A stretch of 64,000 bases of DNA from Actinomyces oris (GTDB taxonomy: Bacteria; Actinomycetota; Actinomycetes; Actinomycetales; Actinomycetaceae): NCBI RefSeq assembly GCF_006546825.1, contig NZ_VICC01000006.1, positions 558,001 to 622,000 on the forward strand. The letters run 5' to 3'. A model generated the notes under the pieces. It ran no database searches. It was not told where the DNA came from and saw only the letters and a list, made by a program, of their open reading frames with translations. Positions 8,929 through 17,334 of this stretch are shown piece by piece (position 1 is the first letter of the stretch; every line of letters starts with the position of its first letter). Made by a program: the position numbers and the translations under genes.

Positions 8929-9546
8929 TCAGGCGGGATCAGTGACGTCGGGCAGGTCGTCGAAGGCGTAGCGCTGGATAGTGGGGCCGACGAGCGCAGC
9001 TAGCGCCTCGACGTCGAGGCCGGCGATGTGGTCCATGCGGGCGACCCAGCGGGCCAGGCCGAGTCCGATGATCTGGCTGGCGATGAGCTGGGCGCGCAGC
9101 TGGGGGCGGTCGGGGCAGAAGTGGGTGACAATCGGCGCGAGGATTCCGGTGGCGATGAAGTCGCGGAAGGGCTCGACGTCGCCGCCCTGGCCGAGCGCGG
9201 CATGGATGACCGCCGTGAAGCGGTCCGCCCCAGCCTCGTCCCACAGGCTGATGACGGCGCGCACGATCCCCTCCCCCAGCTGCTCGGGCTCGAGCTCGGT
9301 GATGGAGGCCGCCCGGTGCATGAGGTTGGCGTCGACCCCGGCGGTCGACTCGATGACGGCCTTCGCGAAGAGTGTGGCTCGGTCCGGGAAGTAGTGGTGG
9401 ACCAGGGCCGGGTCGACGCCAGCGTCGCGCGCGATGCCGCGCAGGGAGGTCTGGTAGCCGTCGCGGGCGAATGTGGTGCGGGCCGCCGCCAGGATGGCCT
9501 CGCGCGTGTCCGGACTGCCCGCCGGCCGCCGCCCCCTCGGGCTCAT
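8929..9546 (-). CDS. TetR/AcrR-family transcriptional regulator
   Basis: The product is 205 aa, the normal TetR length. The N-terminal helix-turn-helix domain is clear (REAILAAARTTFARDGYQTS, then GVDPALVHHYFPDRATLFAKAV). The C-terminal ligand-binding region is of the type often found beside efflux pumps. It lies directly upstream of the ABC transporter operon on the same strand, separated from it by a terminator. The palindrome at the operon start is its likely operator. Confidence 0.9.
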   Translation of the reverse strand: MSPRGRRPAGSPDTREAILAAARTTFARDGYQTSLRGIARDAGVDPALVHHYFPDRATLFAKAVIESTAGVDANLMHRAASITELEPEQLGEGIVRAVISLWDEAGADRFTAVIHAALGQGGDVEPFRDFIATGILAPIVTHFCPDRPQLRAQLIASQIIGLGLARWVARMDHIAGLDVEALAALVGPTIQRYAFDDLPDVTDPA

Positions 9547-9693
9547 CGCTCACTCGTCTCGCTCATAGTCAGAGCATGCCCGCAAGCCGCCCCATTGGGA
9601 AGCAGCCGCGCTACGGCTCCCAACCGCCGCGCGACCCTCCGCACGCAGGCAGGTGCCGCCAGCATCATTGTTTCTGCGACCTCTCAGCGCGTG

Positions 9694-10038
9694 CTATCTG
9701 ATGTAGTCGAGCAGCCATTCGCGCACGTCCCGAAGGACAGATCCCTCCACGACTCCGATCTTTTTGGCGAGACGCTGACGTGAGATCGTGCGCACCTGTT
9801 CGGTCATGGCAAACGACCGCTGCTCCATCCCTGCTCCCGCATTGAGCTCCACGTGATTCGGCCAGCCCCGATCCTTCGTTGTCACAGGAACTACGACGAC
9901 AAGCGTCGTCACCGTTCGATGGAATCGTTCATTGGACACGATGAGGACCGGACGGCGCCCGGACTGCTCTCGCCCGACAGCAGGGTCGGGAAGTGCCCAC
10001 CACACCTCGCCCGGCTCAACCGGGACTGCTAGCTCCAT
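9694..10038 (-). CDS. MazF/PemK-family toxin
   Basis: The product is 114 aa, typical for MazF-like mRNA endoribonucleases. The family start is visible: GEVWWALPDPAVGREQSGRR followed by PVLIVSNE. The second conserved strand is VVVVPVTT. It overlaps the upstream antitoxin gene by 10 bases, the usual arrangement of type II toxin-antitoxin pairs. Cleavage specificity cannot be predicted. Confidence 0.9.
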   Translation of the reverse strand: MELAVPVEPGEVWWALPDPAVGREQSGRRPVLIVSNERFHRTVTTLVVVVPVTTKDRGWPNHVELNAGAGMEQRSFAMTEQVRTISRQRLAKKIGVVEGSVLRDVREWLLDYIR

Positions 10039-10253
10039 GCTTCCGACTCCCAGTCACGGAGCTCGTTGAGGTAGGTCTCGTCCGGCGGATGCACCTCCAT
10101 TGCACGCCGCACCTCGGCGAAGCGGCGCTCACGGGCCGCCTCCTCCAGCAGCTCCTTGAGCGCGGTATCCATGGTCACCCCGCGCTCTGACGCCAGGGCC
10201 CGCAAGCCGTCCCTCGTGCTGCGCTCCACCTTGATCGTCGTCATGCCAGTCAT
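10029..10253 (-). CDS. ribbon-helix-helix-type antitoxin
   Basis: The product is 74 aa from the ATG at 10251-10253. The N-terminus (MTTIKVERSTRDGLRALASE) looks like a ribbon-helix-helix DNA-binding segment and the acidic C-terminus would bind the toxin. Upstream in-frame starts exist up to 10298. The chosen start lies six bases after a CATACT -10-like hexamer with TTCACA 17 bases before it, suggesting a leaderless message. The gene overlaps the toxin gene. Confidence 0.8.
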   Translation of the reverse strand: MTGMTTIKVERSTRDGLRALASERGVTMDTALKELLEEAARERRFAEVRRAMEVHPPDETYLNELRDWESEAWS

Positions 10254-10279
10254 ACTCATAGTATGTATGACGGTCATAC
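10249..10279. promoter_or_regulatory. putative operator of the toxin-antitoxin operon (three half-sites)
   Basis: Three copies of a 7-base half-site occur: GTCATAC (10249-10255), GTATGAC (10265-10271) and GTCATAC (10273-10279). The last two form a perfect palindrome with a 1-base centre. They cover the inferred promoter and the antitoxin start, where autoregulating antitoxins bind. Confidence 0.6.
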
Positions 10280-10339
10280 CCTTGTGAAGGCGGCTCATTC
10301 CATTCCCTGGTCAGGACTCGAGCAACGCACTCGCGCGTT

Positions 10340-11152
10340 TCACTCCCACAGGCCGCTGGCGTGGGCGAGGACGGCCAGGGCGACGGGGCCGGCTGAGGCG
10401 GTGCGCATGACGTGGGGGCCCAGCCGCACCGTCGTCGCCCCGGCGGCCTCCAGGGCCGCCGTCTCCTCGGGGCTGATGCCGCCCTCCGGACCCACGACGA
10501 CGGCTAGCGCCCGCGGTGCCTCTCCGGGCGCGGGCAGGCGCACCGACTCCATGGCGGTGCTGATCGGGGTTCTGGCCTCCTCGTGCAGGACCAGCACCAC
10601 TCCCCCGCCGCGAACAGTCTGCCCCACCCAGTCGGCCAGCCTGCGGGTGTCCCGCACCTCCCCGACCTCGGGGACGCGGGCCCGCCGGGCCTGCTTGGCG
10701 GCCTGGAGGGCGGTGGCCTGCCAGCGCTGGCGTCCCTTGGCCTGCTTGGCCCCCTGCCACACGGACACGCAGCGCTCGGACTGCCAGGGCAGCACCAGTT
10801 CCACCCCGACCTCGGTGGCGGTCTCCACGGCCTGCTCGTCGCGCCCGCCCTTGGCCAGGGCCTGAACGAGGGTGAGCCGCAGCGGCGGCTCGGGCTCCTC
10901 AACGCGCTCCAGGACCCGCACGGCCAGACGGTCCTTGGCTCCGCCGACGCCAGCCCCGGTCACCTCGCACAACAGACGCAGGCCCGCGCCGTCAACGAGG
11001 TCCACGCGCTCCTGGGCACGCAGGCGCTTGACGGTCACGGCATGGCGGGCCTCGGGTCCCGTGAGCATGAGGACGGTGCCGAAGGTGGCCGAGGCGACGG
11101 CGTCGGCGGGCTCGATGGTCTCGGGCGTGAAGAGGAAGACGGGTGCGGTCAC
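10340..11152 (-). CDS. rsmE: 16S rRNA (uracil(1498)-N(3))-methyltransferase
   Basis: The product is 270 aa. The SPOUT-type C-terminal knot is visible: VVVGPEGGISPEETAALEAA and VRLGPHVMRTASAGPVALAV. The N-terminal PUA-like part includes HAVTVKRLRAQERVDLVDG. It methylates U1498 of 16S rRNA using S-adenosylmethionine. In actinobacteria rsmE usually follows dnaJ. Here it is on the same strand, but yggS lies between on the opposite strand. Confidence 0.93.
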   Translation of the reverse strand: MTAPVFLFTPETIEPADAVASATFGTVLMLTGPEARHAVTVKRLRAQERVDLVDGAGLRLLCEVTGAGVGGAKDRLAVRVLERVEEPEPPLRLTLVQALAKGGRDEQAVETATEVGVELVLPWQSERCVSVWQGAKQAKGRQRWQATALQAAKQARRARVPEVGEVRDTRRLADWVGQTVRGGGVVLVLHEEARTPISTAMESVRLPAPGEAPRALAVVVGPEGGISPEETAALEAAGATTVRLGPHVMRTASAGPVALAVLAHASGLWE

Positions 11153-11212
11153 GGCTCCAGCCTACGGGCCGTATCGAACCGGTGTCCGCCGGCGGTGCTA
11201 GCGTCAGTGACC

Positions 11213-12010
11213 ATGACCGAGCCTTCAGCCGCCCATACCCCTCAGTCGTCCCCATCCCCCGCCTACACCACCGCCGTCACGGTGGAGGACTTCCGCCGCA
11301 ACCTGGCCGCCATCCGCGCCCGGATTGACGCCGCCGCGAAGCGCGCCGGCCGCGACGCCGCCGAGATCCGTCTGCTGCCGGTGTCCAAGACCGTCCCGGA
11401 GGAGCGCCTGCGCACCGCCTTCGCCGCGGGCATCACCCAGATGGGTGAGAACAAGGTCCAGGAGGCCCAGCGCAAGAGTGAGAACCTGGCGGACCTGGGC
11501 ATTTCCTGGTCGGTCATCGGCCACCTGCAGACGAACAAGGCCAAGAACGTGGCCGCCTTCGCTGACGAGTTCCAGGCCCTGGACTCCCTGCGCCTGGCCG
11601 AGGCCCTTGACCGGCGCCTCCAGGCGGCCGGGCGGGGCCTGGACGTCTACGTGCAGGTCAACTCCTCGGGCGAGCCCAGTAAGTTCGGGCTGGAGCCCGA
11701 CGACGTCGCAGACTTCCTCGCAGCGCTACCGGCCTACTCCTCGCTGCGGGTGCGTGGGCTCATGACCCTGGCCGCCAACACCAGTGACGAGGCACGGGTG
11801 CGCGAGTGCTTCAGCGTCATGCGCCGGCTGCGCGACGCCGCGCTCGAAGCGGGCACCGTCGGCGACGGACTGCTGTCGATGGGAATGAGCGGGGACTTCG
11901 AGGCCGCCATCGAGGGCGGCTCCACCTGCGTGCGGGTCGGCCAGGCGATCTTCGGGGCCCGGGCCACCCCCGACTCCCACTACTGGCCCGAGACGCCTCA
12001 GAACGCTTAG
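11213..12010 (+). CDS. YggS/PLPBP family pyridoxal-phosphate homeostasis protein
   Basis: The product is 265 aa. The PLP lysine lies in RLLPVSKTVPEERLRTAF. Further family motifs are MGENKVQEAQRK, WSVIGHLQTNKAKNV and the phosphate-binding end LLSMGMSGDFEAAIEGGSTCVRVGQAIFG (cut here into known parts). The family keeps free PLP balanced rather than catalysing a defined reaction. The start at 11213 has no clear ribosome-binding site. TAGCGT lies eight bases upstream, so a leaderless start is likely. Confidence 0.92.
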   Translation: MTEPSAAHTPQSSPSPAYTTAVTVEDFRRNLAAIRARIDAAAKRAGRDAAEIRLLPVSKTVPEERLRTAFAAGITQMGENKVQEAQRKSENLADLGISWSVIGHLQTNKAKNVAAFADEFQALDSLRLAEALDRRLQAAGRGLDVYVQVNSSGEPSKFGLEPDDVADFLAALPAYSSLRVRGLMTLAANTSDEARVRECFSVMRRLRDAALEAGTVGDGLLSMGMSGDFEAAIEGGSTCVRVGQAIFGARATPDSHYWPETPQNA

Positions 12011-12025
12011 CTACGGGTCGCCTGC

Positions 12026-13150
12026 TTAGCGCCCGGAGAAGCGCTCCTTGAGCTTGCCCATGACACTCGAGTCGCGCACGGGCTCGACGTCGTCCTCCCC
12101 GCGCAGGCGGGCCAGCTCGGCCAGCAGCTCGCGCTGACGGTCGTCCAGGCGCGTGGGGGTCTCCACGACGATGGACACGTGCAGGTCCCCGCGGCCCTTG
12201 CGGCGCAGGCGCCCCACGCCCAGGCCGTCGAGGACGACCTCGTCGCCGGGCTGGCTGCCGGCCTTGACGGTGACGTTCTGCTCGCCGTCGAGGGTCTGCA
12301 GCGGGAAGACGGCACCCAGGGCGGCCGCGGTCATGGGCACGCGCAGCTCGGTGTAGAGGTCGTCGCCGTCACGCTCGAGGAACTCGTGCGGCTTCTCGTG
12401 GATCTCCAGGTAGAGGTCGCCGTTGGGGCCACCGGCCGGGCCGGCCTCGCCGCGCCCGGACATGCGGATCCGGGTCCCGGTGGACACCCCGGCGGGGATG
12501 GAGACCTCCAGGTCCTGGCGCACCCGGGTGCGGCCCTCGCCGGAGCAGTCCTTGCAGGGGGTGACGATGACGGTGCCGTAGCCCTGGCAGCCCGGGCAGG
12601 GCGAGGAGGTCATCACCTGTCCCAGCAGGGTGCGGGTCATGCGCTGGACGTTGCCGACCCCGTTGCACTGGGAGCAGGTGACCGGCTCGGTGCCCGGTGC
12701 GCAGCAGGAGCCGTCGCAGGCGGTGCAGGTGACGTAGGTGTCGATGGGGACCGACCGGGTCGCTCCGAAGGCGACGTCGGCGAGCTCCACGTCCACGGCA
12801 ACGAGGGCATCCTGGCCGCGGCGGGCCCGGGAGGCCGGTCCGCGGCTGGCCGCTCCCCCGCCGAAGAAGGACTGGAAGATGCCGCCCAGGTCGCCGAAGT
12901 CGGCTCCGGCGAACCCTCCGCCGAATCCGCCGCCGCCTCGCACGGCGTCCTCCCCGCCCAGGTCGTACATTTGGCGCTTGTCGGGGTCGGAGAGGACCTC
13001 GTAGGCGGAGGAGACCTCCTTGAACTCGTCCTCGTGGCCGGGGCCGGCGACGTCGGGGTGCAGCTGGCGGGCCTTCTTGCGGTAGGCCTTCTTGATCTCC
13101 TCGGGGCTGGCGTCGCGGCTGACGCCGAGGACCTCGTAGTAGTTGCTCAC
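12026..13150 (-). CDS. dnaJ: chaperone DnaJ (DnaJ2 type)
   Basis: The product is 374 aa. The J domain carries HPD (about residue 32), then comes a G/F-rich stretch ([19 protein letters not shown]) and a zinc domain with four Cys repeats: [24 protein letters not shown] and CKDCSGEG. The first repeat deviates at its last positions from CxxCxGxG. DnaJ delivers substrates to DnaK and stimulates its ATPase. It lies 91 bases downstream of hrcA in the same unit. Confidence 0.96.
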   Translation of the reverse strand: MSNYYEVLGVSRDASPEEIKKAYRKKARQLHPDVAGPGHEDEFKEVSSAYEVLSDPDKRQMYDLGGEDAVRGGGGFGGGFAGADFGDLGGIFQSFFGGGAASRGPASRARRGQDALVAVDVELADVAFGATRSVPIDTYVTCTACDGSCCAPGTEPVTCSQCNGVGNVQRMTRTLLGQVMTSSPCPGCQGYGTVIVTPCKDCSGEGRTRVRQDLEVSIPAGVSTGTRIRMSGRGEAGPAGGPNGDLYLEIHEKPHEFLERDGDDLYTELRVPMTAAALGAVFPLQTLDGEQNVTVKAGSQPGDEVVLDGLGVGRLRRKGRGDLHVSIVVETPTRLDDRQRELLAELARLRGEDDVEPVRDSSVMGKLKERFSGR

Positions 13151-13241
13151 TGCGTTCTTCCTTTACGGCTACGACTTCTGCGGTGGTGGTCTGGGGGCGT
13201 GCCCGGCCGGGCCGCTTGGGGCGGGTCGGGCAGGCCGGTTC

Positions 13242-14327
13242 TCAGGTCTCCGGTGGGGACAGGAACCGGGACAGGTAGCGGGCCACGGCCCGGACGGCGG
13301 TCATGGTGGCCGGGTAGTCCATACGGGTAGGGCCGATGACCCCGAGGTGGGCGACGGCCTCACCGGTGCCCGGCCCGTAGGTGGTGGTGACGACGGAGGC
13401 CTCGGCCAGGGCGTCGTCGTTGTTCTCCGAGCCGATGCTCACGCGCATCCGGTTCTCGCCGGCCGGGGCGCCGTTGTCGGCGGTGAACAGGCGAAGCAGC
13501 ACCACCTGCTCCTCGACGGCGTCCAGGAGGGGCCCCAGGGAGGAGAAGTCGGGGGTGGCGCGAGCCAGGTTCGCGGTCCCAGCGACGACGAGCCGCTCCT
13601 CCGCGTCGGGGCGCAGGGCGGTGATGAGCTCGTCGGAGACGGCCTCGAGCAGGAAGCGCTCGTCGGCGGACGCCTGCTCGGCCAGGGCCGCCAGGATCGG
13701 GGCGACGTCGGCGGCGCGGCGGCCCGCGAGGGCGCCGTTGAGCCGGGTGCGCAGGCGCTCCAGGACGAGGGGGTCGACGACGTCGGCGATGTCGAAGCCC
13801 CCGTCATGGCGCGCGCTCAGGGAACCCCGGGACCTGAGGGTCACGGTGCGCTGGTCGACGCGGCCGGTGTCGGTGATGATGACCAGCAGGACGCGCTCGG
13901 GCCCCAGGGCCACGAGCTCGAGGTGCTGGAGCGCCGCGTACCGCAGGCTCGGGTACTCGACGACGGCGAGCTGGCCGGTCAGCTGGGCCAGGGCCCGCAC
14001 GGTGCGGGCCACGACCTGCTCCAGGTCGACCGCTCCGGACAGGAGCGCGGTGATGGCGGCTCGCTCGGGTGCCGAGAGGGGCTTGATGCGGGCGACCTCG
14101 TCGACGAAGAGCCGGTAGCCCTTCTGGGTGGGTACGCGCCCGGCGGAGGTGTGCGGCTGGTGGATGTAGCCCTCATCCTCCAGGGCCGCCATGTCGTTGC
14201 GGATGGTCGCCGGGGACACGCCCAGGCGGTAGCGCTCCACGAGGGCCTTGGACCCGACGGGCTCGCGCGTGCGCACGTAGTCGGTGACGATGGCGGACAG
14301 GACCTTGAGACGTCGATCGTTGGCCAC
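13242..14327 (-). CDS. hrcA: heat-inducible transcription repressor HrcA
   Basis: The product is 361 aa from the GTG at 14325-14327 (VANDRRLKVLSAIVTDYVR), which has a strong GGAGGAGG ribosome-binding site. An in-frame ATG at 14345 precedes that site and is less likely. The winged-helix N-terminus includes GVSPATIRNDMAALEDEGY, the HrcA DNA-binding signature. HrcA represses heat-shock genes by binding CIRCE; a CIRCE element lies ~90 bases upstream, so the gene controls its own operon with dnaJ. Confidence 0.95.
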   Translation of the reverse strand: MANDRRLKVLSAIVTDYVRTREPVGSKALVERYRLGVSPATIRNDMAALEDEGYIHQPHTSAGRVPTQKGYRLFVDEVARIKPLSAPERAAITALLSGAVDLEQVVARTVRALAQLTGQLAVVEYPSLRYAALQHLELVALGPERVLLVIITDTGRVDQRTVTLRSRGSLSARHDGGFDIADVVDPLVLERLRTRLNGALAGRRAADVAPILAALAEQASADERFLLEAVSDELITALRPDAEERLVVAGTANLARATPDFSSLGPLLDAVEEQVVLLRLFTADNGAPAGENRMRVSIGSENNDDALAEASVVTTTYGPGTGEAVAHLGVIGPTRMDYPATMTAVRAVARYLSRFLSPPET

Positions 14328-14417
14328 GGGTCCTCCTCCCCTCATCAGTGCCGAAACGCGATCAGTGCTGGCGTTAGGCGACAGGCCGCCCGCACACCGG
14401 TGGGGTGCGGCCAGCGA

Positions 14418-14444
14418 TTAGCACTCACCCCACGTGAGTGCCAT
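14418..14444. promoter_or_regulatory. CIRCE element (HrcA operator)
   Basis: TTAGCACTC-N9-GAGTGCCAT matches the consensus TTAGCACTC-N9-GAGTGCTAA at 16 of 18 arm positions. It is upstream of hrcA-dnaJ and also between that unit and the divergent DUF3097 gene. Confidence 0.9.
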
Positions 14445-14507
14445 CCTACGCTGTGGTCCGGCGGGTCCACCGCCGGTGGACCGTGAGTTTCCCCTACCGT
14501 GCCGAGG

Positions 14508-15575
14508 GTGAACACGCCCGCCCCGTACCGCTCCCCCGTTCCCGGATCGACCGCCGCCCGCCGCGCCGCCCTGAGGGCTCGCGCCGAGGCGGAGCAGAAG
14601 CAGCAGGCGCAGGGCGCCCCGGCCGCTTCACGCTCGCGAGGCGGGGCGGCTGCGAGCACACCCACTGCCCGCAGGCCCTCGTCGAGTGACCGCTATGGCG
14701 GGGACGTGCTGTCGGTCAACCCGCACCGCACGGGGCCCGGCGCCATACGCCCGGAGTCGGTGCACGTGCCGGTGACGCCGGGACTGGTGGTTGAGGACCG
14801 CCAGACCGGCTTCGTCGGGGCCGCGGTGGCGGTGGAGAAGTCGGGCGGCCAGCACGTCGTGGTCCTGGAGGACCGCCACGGTGTGCGCCGCGGCTTCGCT
14901 CTGGGGCCGGGTTTCTGGATCGAGGGCCGCCCGGTGATCCTGGACCCGCCCGTGGCACGCAAGCGCAAGCCCACCGGCGCGGTGAGCGCCGCCGGCAGGC
15001 GGCTGACGGCCTCGGGCTCCTACGCGGTTGAGGGTGAGCGGGCCAAGGTGGCGCGCGCCTCGCGCATCTGGGTGGAGGGCAAGCACGACGCCGAGCTGGT
15101 GGAGAAGGTCTGGGGTGACGACCTGCGCCACGAGGGCGTCGTCGTCCTCATGCTCGACGGCGTCGACAACCTTGAGGAGGTTATGGCCGACTTCGGTCCG
15201 GCCCCCGAGCGGCGGGCCGGCGTCCTGGTGGACCACCTGGTGGCCGGTTCCAAGGAGTCGCGGATCGCCCAGCGGGTGTCCGAGATGCCCGGCGGGGAGA
15301 ACGTGCTGGTCCTGGGGCACCCGTATGTGGACGTGTGGCAGGCGGTCAAGCCGGCCCGGGTGGGGCTGGAGCGCTGGCCGGACATCCCGCGGGGCACCGA
15401 CATCAAGCACGGCACCCTGGAGGCACTGGGCTGGCCGCACGCCGACCAGGCTGACGTCGCCCGGGGCTGGCAGCGCATCCTGGCGACGGTGCGCTCCTAC
15501 AAGGACCTCGAGCCGAGCCTGCTGGGCCGCATGGAGGAGCTCATCGACTTCGTCACCGCCCCGGGAACGCACTGA
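14508..15575 (+). CDS. DUF3097 family protein
   Basis: The product is 355 aa from the GTG at 14508, next to gene-start-like context; an ORF start nine bases earlier is also possible. The first ~65 residues are an Ala/Arg/Gln-rich low-complexity tail. The conserved DUF3097 part starts near YGGDVLSVNPHRTGPG. The stretch IWVEGKHDAELVEKVWGDDL followed by VVVLMLDGVDNL looks like a TOPRIM-type Glu and Asp pattern, an inference only. The function is unknown. The family is common in actinobacteria. Confidence 0.88.
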   Translation: MNTPAPYRSPVPGSTAARRAALRARAEAEQKQQAQGAPAASRSRGGAAASTPTARRPSSSDRYGGDVLSVNPHRTGPGAIRPESVHVPVTPGLVVEDRQTGFVGAAVAVEKSGGQHVVVLEDRHGVRRGFALGPGFWIEGRPVILDPPVARKRKPTGAVSAAGRRLTASGSYAVEGERAKVARASRIWVEGKHDAELVEKVWGDDLRHEGVVVLMLDGVDNLEEVMADFGPAPERRAGVLVDHLVAGSKESRIAQRVSEMPGGENVLVLGHPYVDVWQAVKPARVGLERWPDIPRGTDIKHGTLEALGWPHADQADVARGWQRILATVRSYKDLEPSLLGRMEELIDFVTAPGTH

Positions 15576-15655
15576 CGAGCCTGGGTCCTCAGCTCACCCC
15601 TCTCGGGGGACCTCATAGGGCCATGGAAGTAGAAGTGGACACCGACGTCGCGGTC

Positions 15656-15711
15656 GTACCTTACGGCGCGCGTTCGAGGGGTAGAGGGTACGAACGCGCA
15701 ACATAAGGTAC
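15656..15711. repeat. large imperfect inverted repeat between convergent genes
   Basis: Arms 15656-15676 and 15691-15711 pair at 18 of 21 positions (GTACCTTA and GCGCGTTCG blocks) around a 14-base loop. It lies between the ends of the DUF3097 gene and the antiporter gene. There is no T-run, so a classical terminator is uncertain. GGTACGAAC is repeated directly at 15707-15715. Confidence 0.5.
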
Positions 15712-15777
15712 GAACAGGCGGAGACTTCATCCGGCTCTCACAGCAGGCGCCGGTCCCCCTCCAGTCCGACAGGCGCT

Positions 15778-17199
15778 TCAGCCCTCAGCGGCCTCGGCCT
15801 GGTCGGCCAGTGCCAGGCGGCGGGACTGGGACAGCAGACGGGCGTCGAGCGCCAGCAGCCCCACGGTGAGCACTCCGCCCAGGGCCTTCCACAGGAGGCC
15901 CGGGGCGATGAAGAGCAGGACCATGGCGGCGATGATCGGCACCAGGTGCTTCATGGAGCGCCCCACGTAACCGCCGAAGCTGGGCATCTCAACGCCGTCG
16001 GACTCTGCGACAGACTTGACCATGAAGTTCGGGCCGTTGCCGATGTAGGTGATGGCTCCGCACAGGACGGCGCCCAGCGAGATGGACACGAGGTAAAGCT
16101 CGGGAATCCCGGCAACGTCGGCGCCGCCGGGGTGGGAGACCTTGCCGGCCATCTCGAAGAAGGTCGCGTAGGTGGGGGCGTTGTCCAGGACGGAGGAGAG
16201 GCCACCGGTGAAGACGAAGAAGGTGACCTCGTTGAGCGGCAGCGAGCCGGCCACCTCGTCGAGGTAGTGCAGGGCCGGGATCATGGTGAGGAAGATGCCG
16301 ATGAACAGGATGGCGACCTCGGCGATGGGCCCCCAGGTGAACTGGTTGTCCTTGAAGCGGACCTCGCGGCTGCCCAGGAAGTAGGAGCCGGCCGCGGAGG
16401 CGAGCATGATGAACTCGCGAACGGGGATCCAGTCGCCCAGGGCGGCGTGACCCTCCTCGATGGCGTGGACGTCAACGGAGGGGGCGAAGGCGACGGCGGC
16501 GATGATGGCGGCGAAGAAGACGAAGTTGAGCGAGCCCTTGAGGCCCAGGGGCTCGATCTCGGTGTCGTCGTCGTGCACGGCCTTGGCGGGCTCCTGGGAG
16601 TAGTAGTAGGAGTCCAGGGCGTAGTAGCTCGCCAGCAGCATGGCGTTGACGAAGAGGTACTCACGCAGGAGGTTGAAGGTCCAGGTGAAGGGCACCCCGC
16701 GCAGGAAGCCCAGGAACAGGGGCGGGTCGCCCAGGGGCGTGAGGAGCCCACCGCAGTTGGCCACCATGAAGATCGTGTACAGCACCGTGTGCACCCGGTA
16801 GTGGCGTTCCTTGTTGGTGGCCAGCAGGGGCCGGATGAGGAGCATGGCGGCACCGGTGGTACCCACGAAGGAGGCGATGACTCCGCCGATGGCCAGGAAG
16901 ATCGTGTTGTTGCGGGGCGTGGCCCGGATGTCGCCCTTGAGGAAGATACCTCCGGAGACGACGAACAGGGCCAGCAGCAGGCAGATGAACTGGACGTACT
17001 CCACCACGGCGGCGAAGACGGACGTCCAGCCCAGGGCAACCCACATCCATGCGGCCACCGGCACCCCCAGGCCCACGGCGACGATCAGCTGGCTGGAGTG
17101 CTTCTCCCACCAGTGGGCCGTGGCCGGGATCAGCGGTAGGACGGCGATACAGGCGAGCATGCCCGCAAAGGGCAGGACGGACCACCACTCAAGATGCAC
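15778..17199 (-). CDS. NhaD-like sodium:proton antiporter (ion transporter superfamily)
   Basis: The product is 473 aa with about 11-13 hydrophobic segments. It carries ion-transporter-superfamily motifs such as GTTGAAMLLIRPLL, NCGGLLTPLGDPPLFLGFLR, SSVLDNAPTYATFF and ITYIGNGPNFMVKS. These match NhaD-type Na+/H+ antiporters, which share the fold with citrate and arsenite permeases. Its likely role is sodium and pH homeostasis at the membrane. It is expressed alone or with hemH, 135 bases upstream. Confidence 0.9.
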   Translation of the reverse strand: MHLEWWSVLPFAGMLACIAVLPLIPATAHWWEKHSSQLIVAVGLGVPVAAWMWVALGWTSVFAAVVEYVQFICLLLALFVVSGGIFLKGDIRATPRNNTIFLAIGGVIASFVGTTGAAMLLIRPLLATNKERHYRVHTVLYTIFMVANCGGLLTPLGDPPLFLGFLRGVPFTWTFNLLREYLFVNAMLLASYYALDSYYYSQEPAKAVHDDDTEIEPLGLKGSLNFVFFAAIIAAVAFAPSVDVHAIEEGHAALGDWIPVREFIMLASAAGSYFLGSREVRFKDNQFTWGPIAEVAILFIGIFLTMIPALHYLDEVAGSLPLNEVTFFVFTGGLSSVLDNAPTYATFFEMAGKVSHPGGADVAGIPELYLVSISLGAVLCGAITYIGNGPNFMVKSVAESDGVEMPSFGGYVGRSMKHLVPIIAAMVLLFIAPGLLWKALGGVLTVGLLALDARLLSQSRRLALADQAEAAEG

Positions 17200-17334
17200 G
17201 GCATTTTCCTCACAGAATCGGGACTGTTCGCGTCACCATACCGTCCCGGGCATCAGTTTCCCCGGTGAGGGCCTGTGGTCTCTCGTGCTGAGACTGACTT
17301 TCCGGCCTGCTGCGGCCGCGGGACCGCGCCGGCC

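Noticed and set aside
10583-11212. Long upstream extension of the yggS frame (plus strand, over rsmE)
   Set aside because: It is antisense to rsmE in high-GC DNA; the yggS family starts at 11213.
12179-13330. Long plus-strand frame opposite dnaJ
   Set aside because: Gly/Ala/Val-rich shadow of dnaJ in another frame, no family features.
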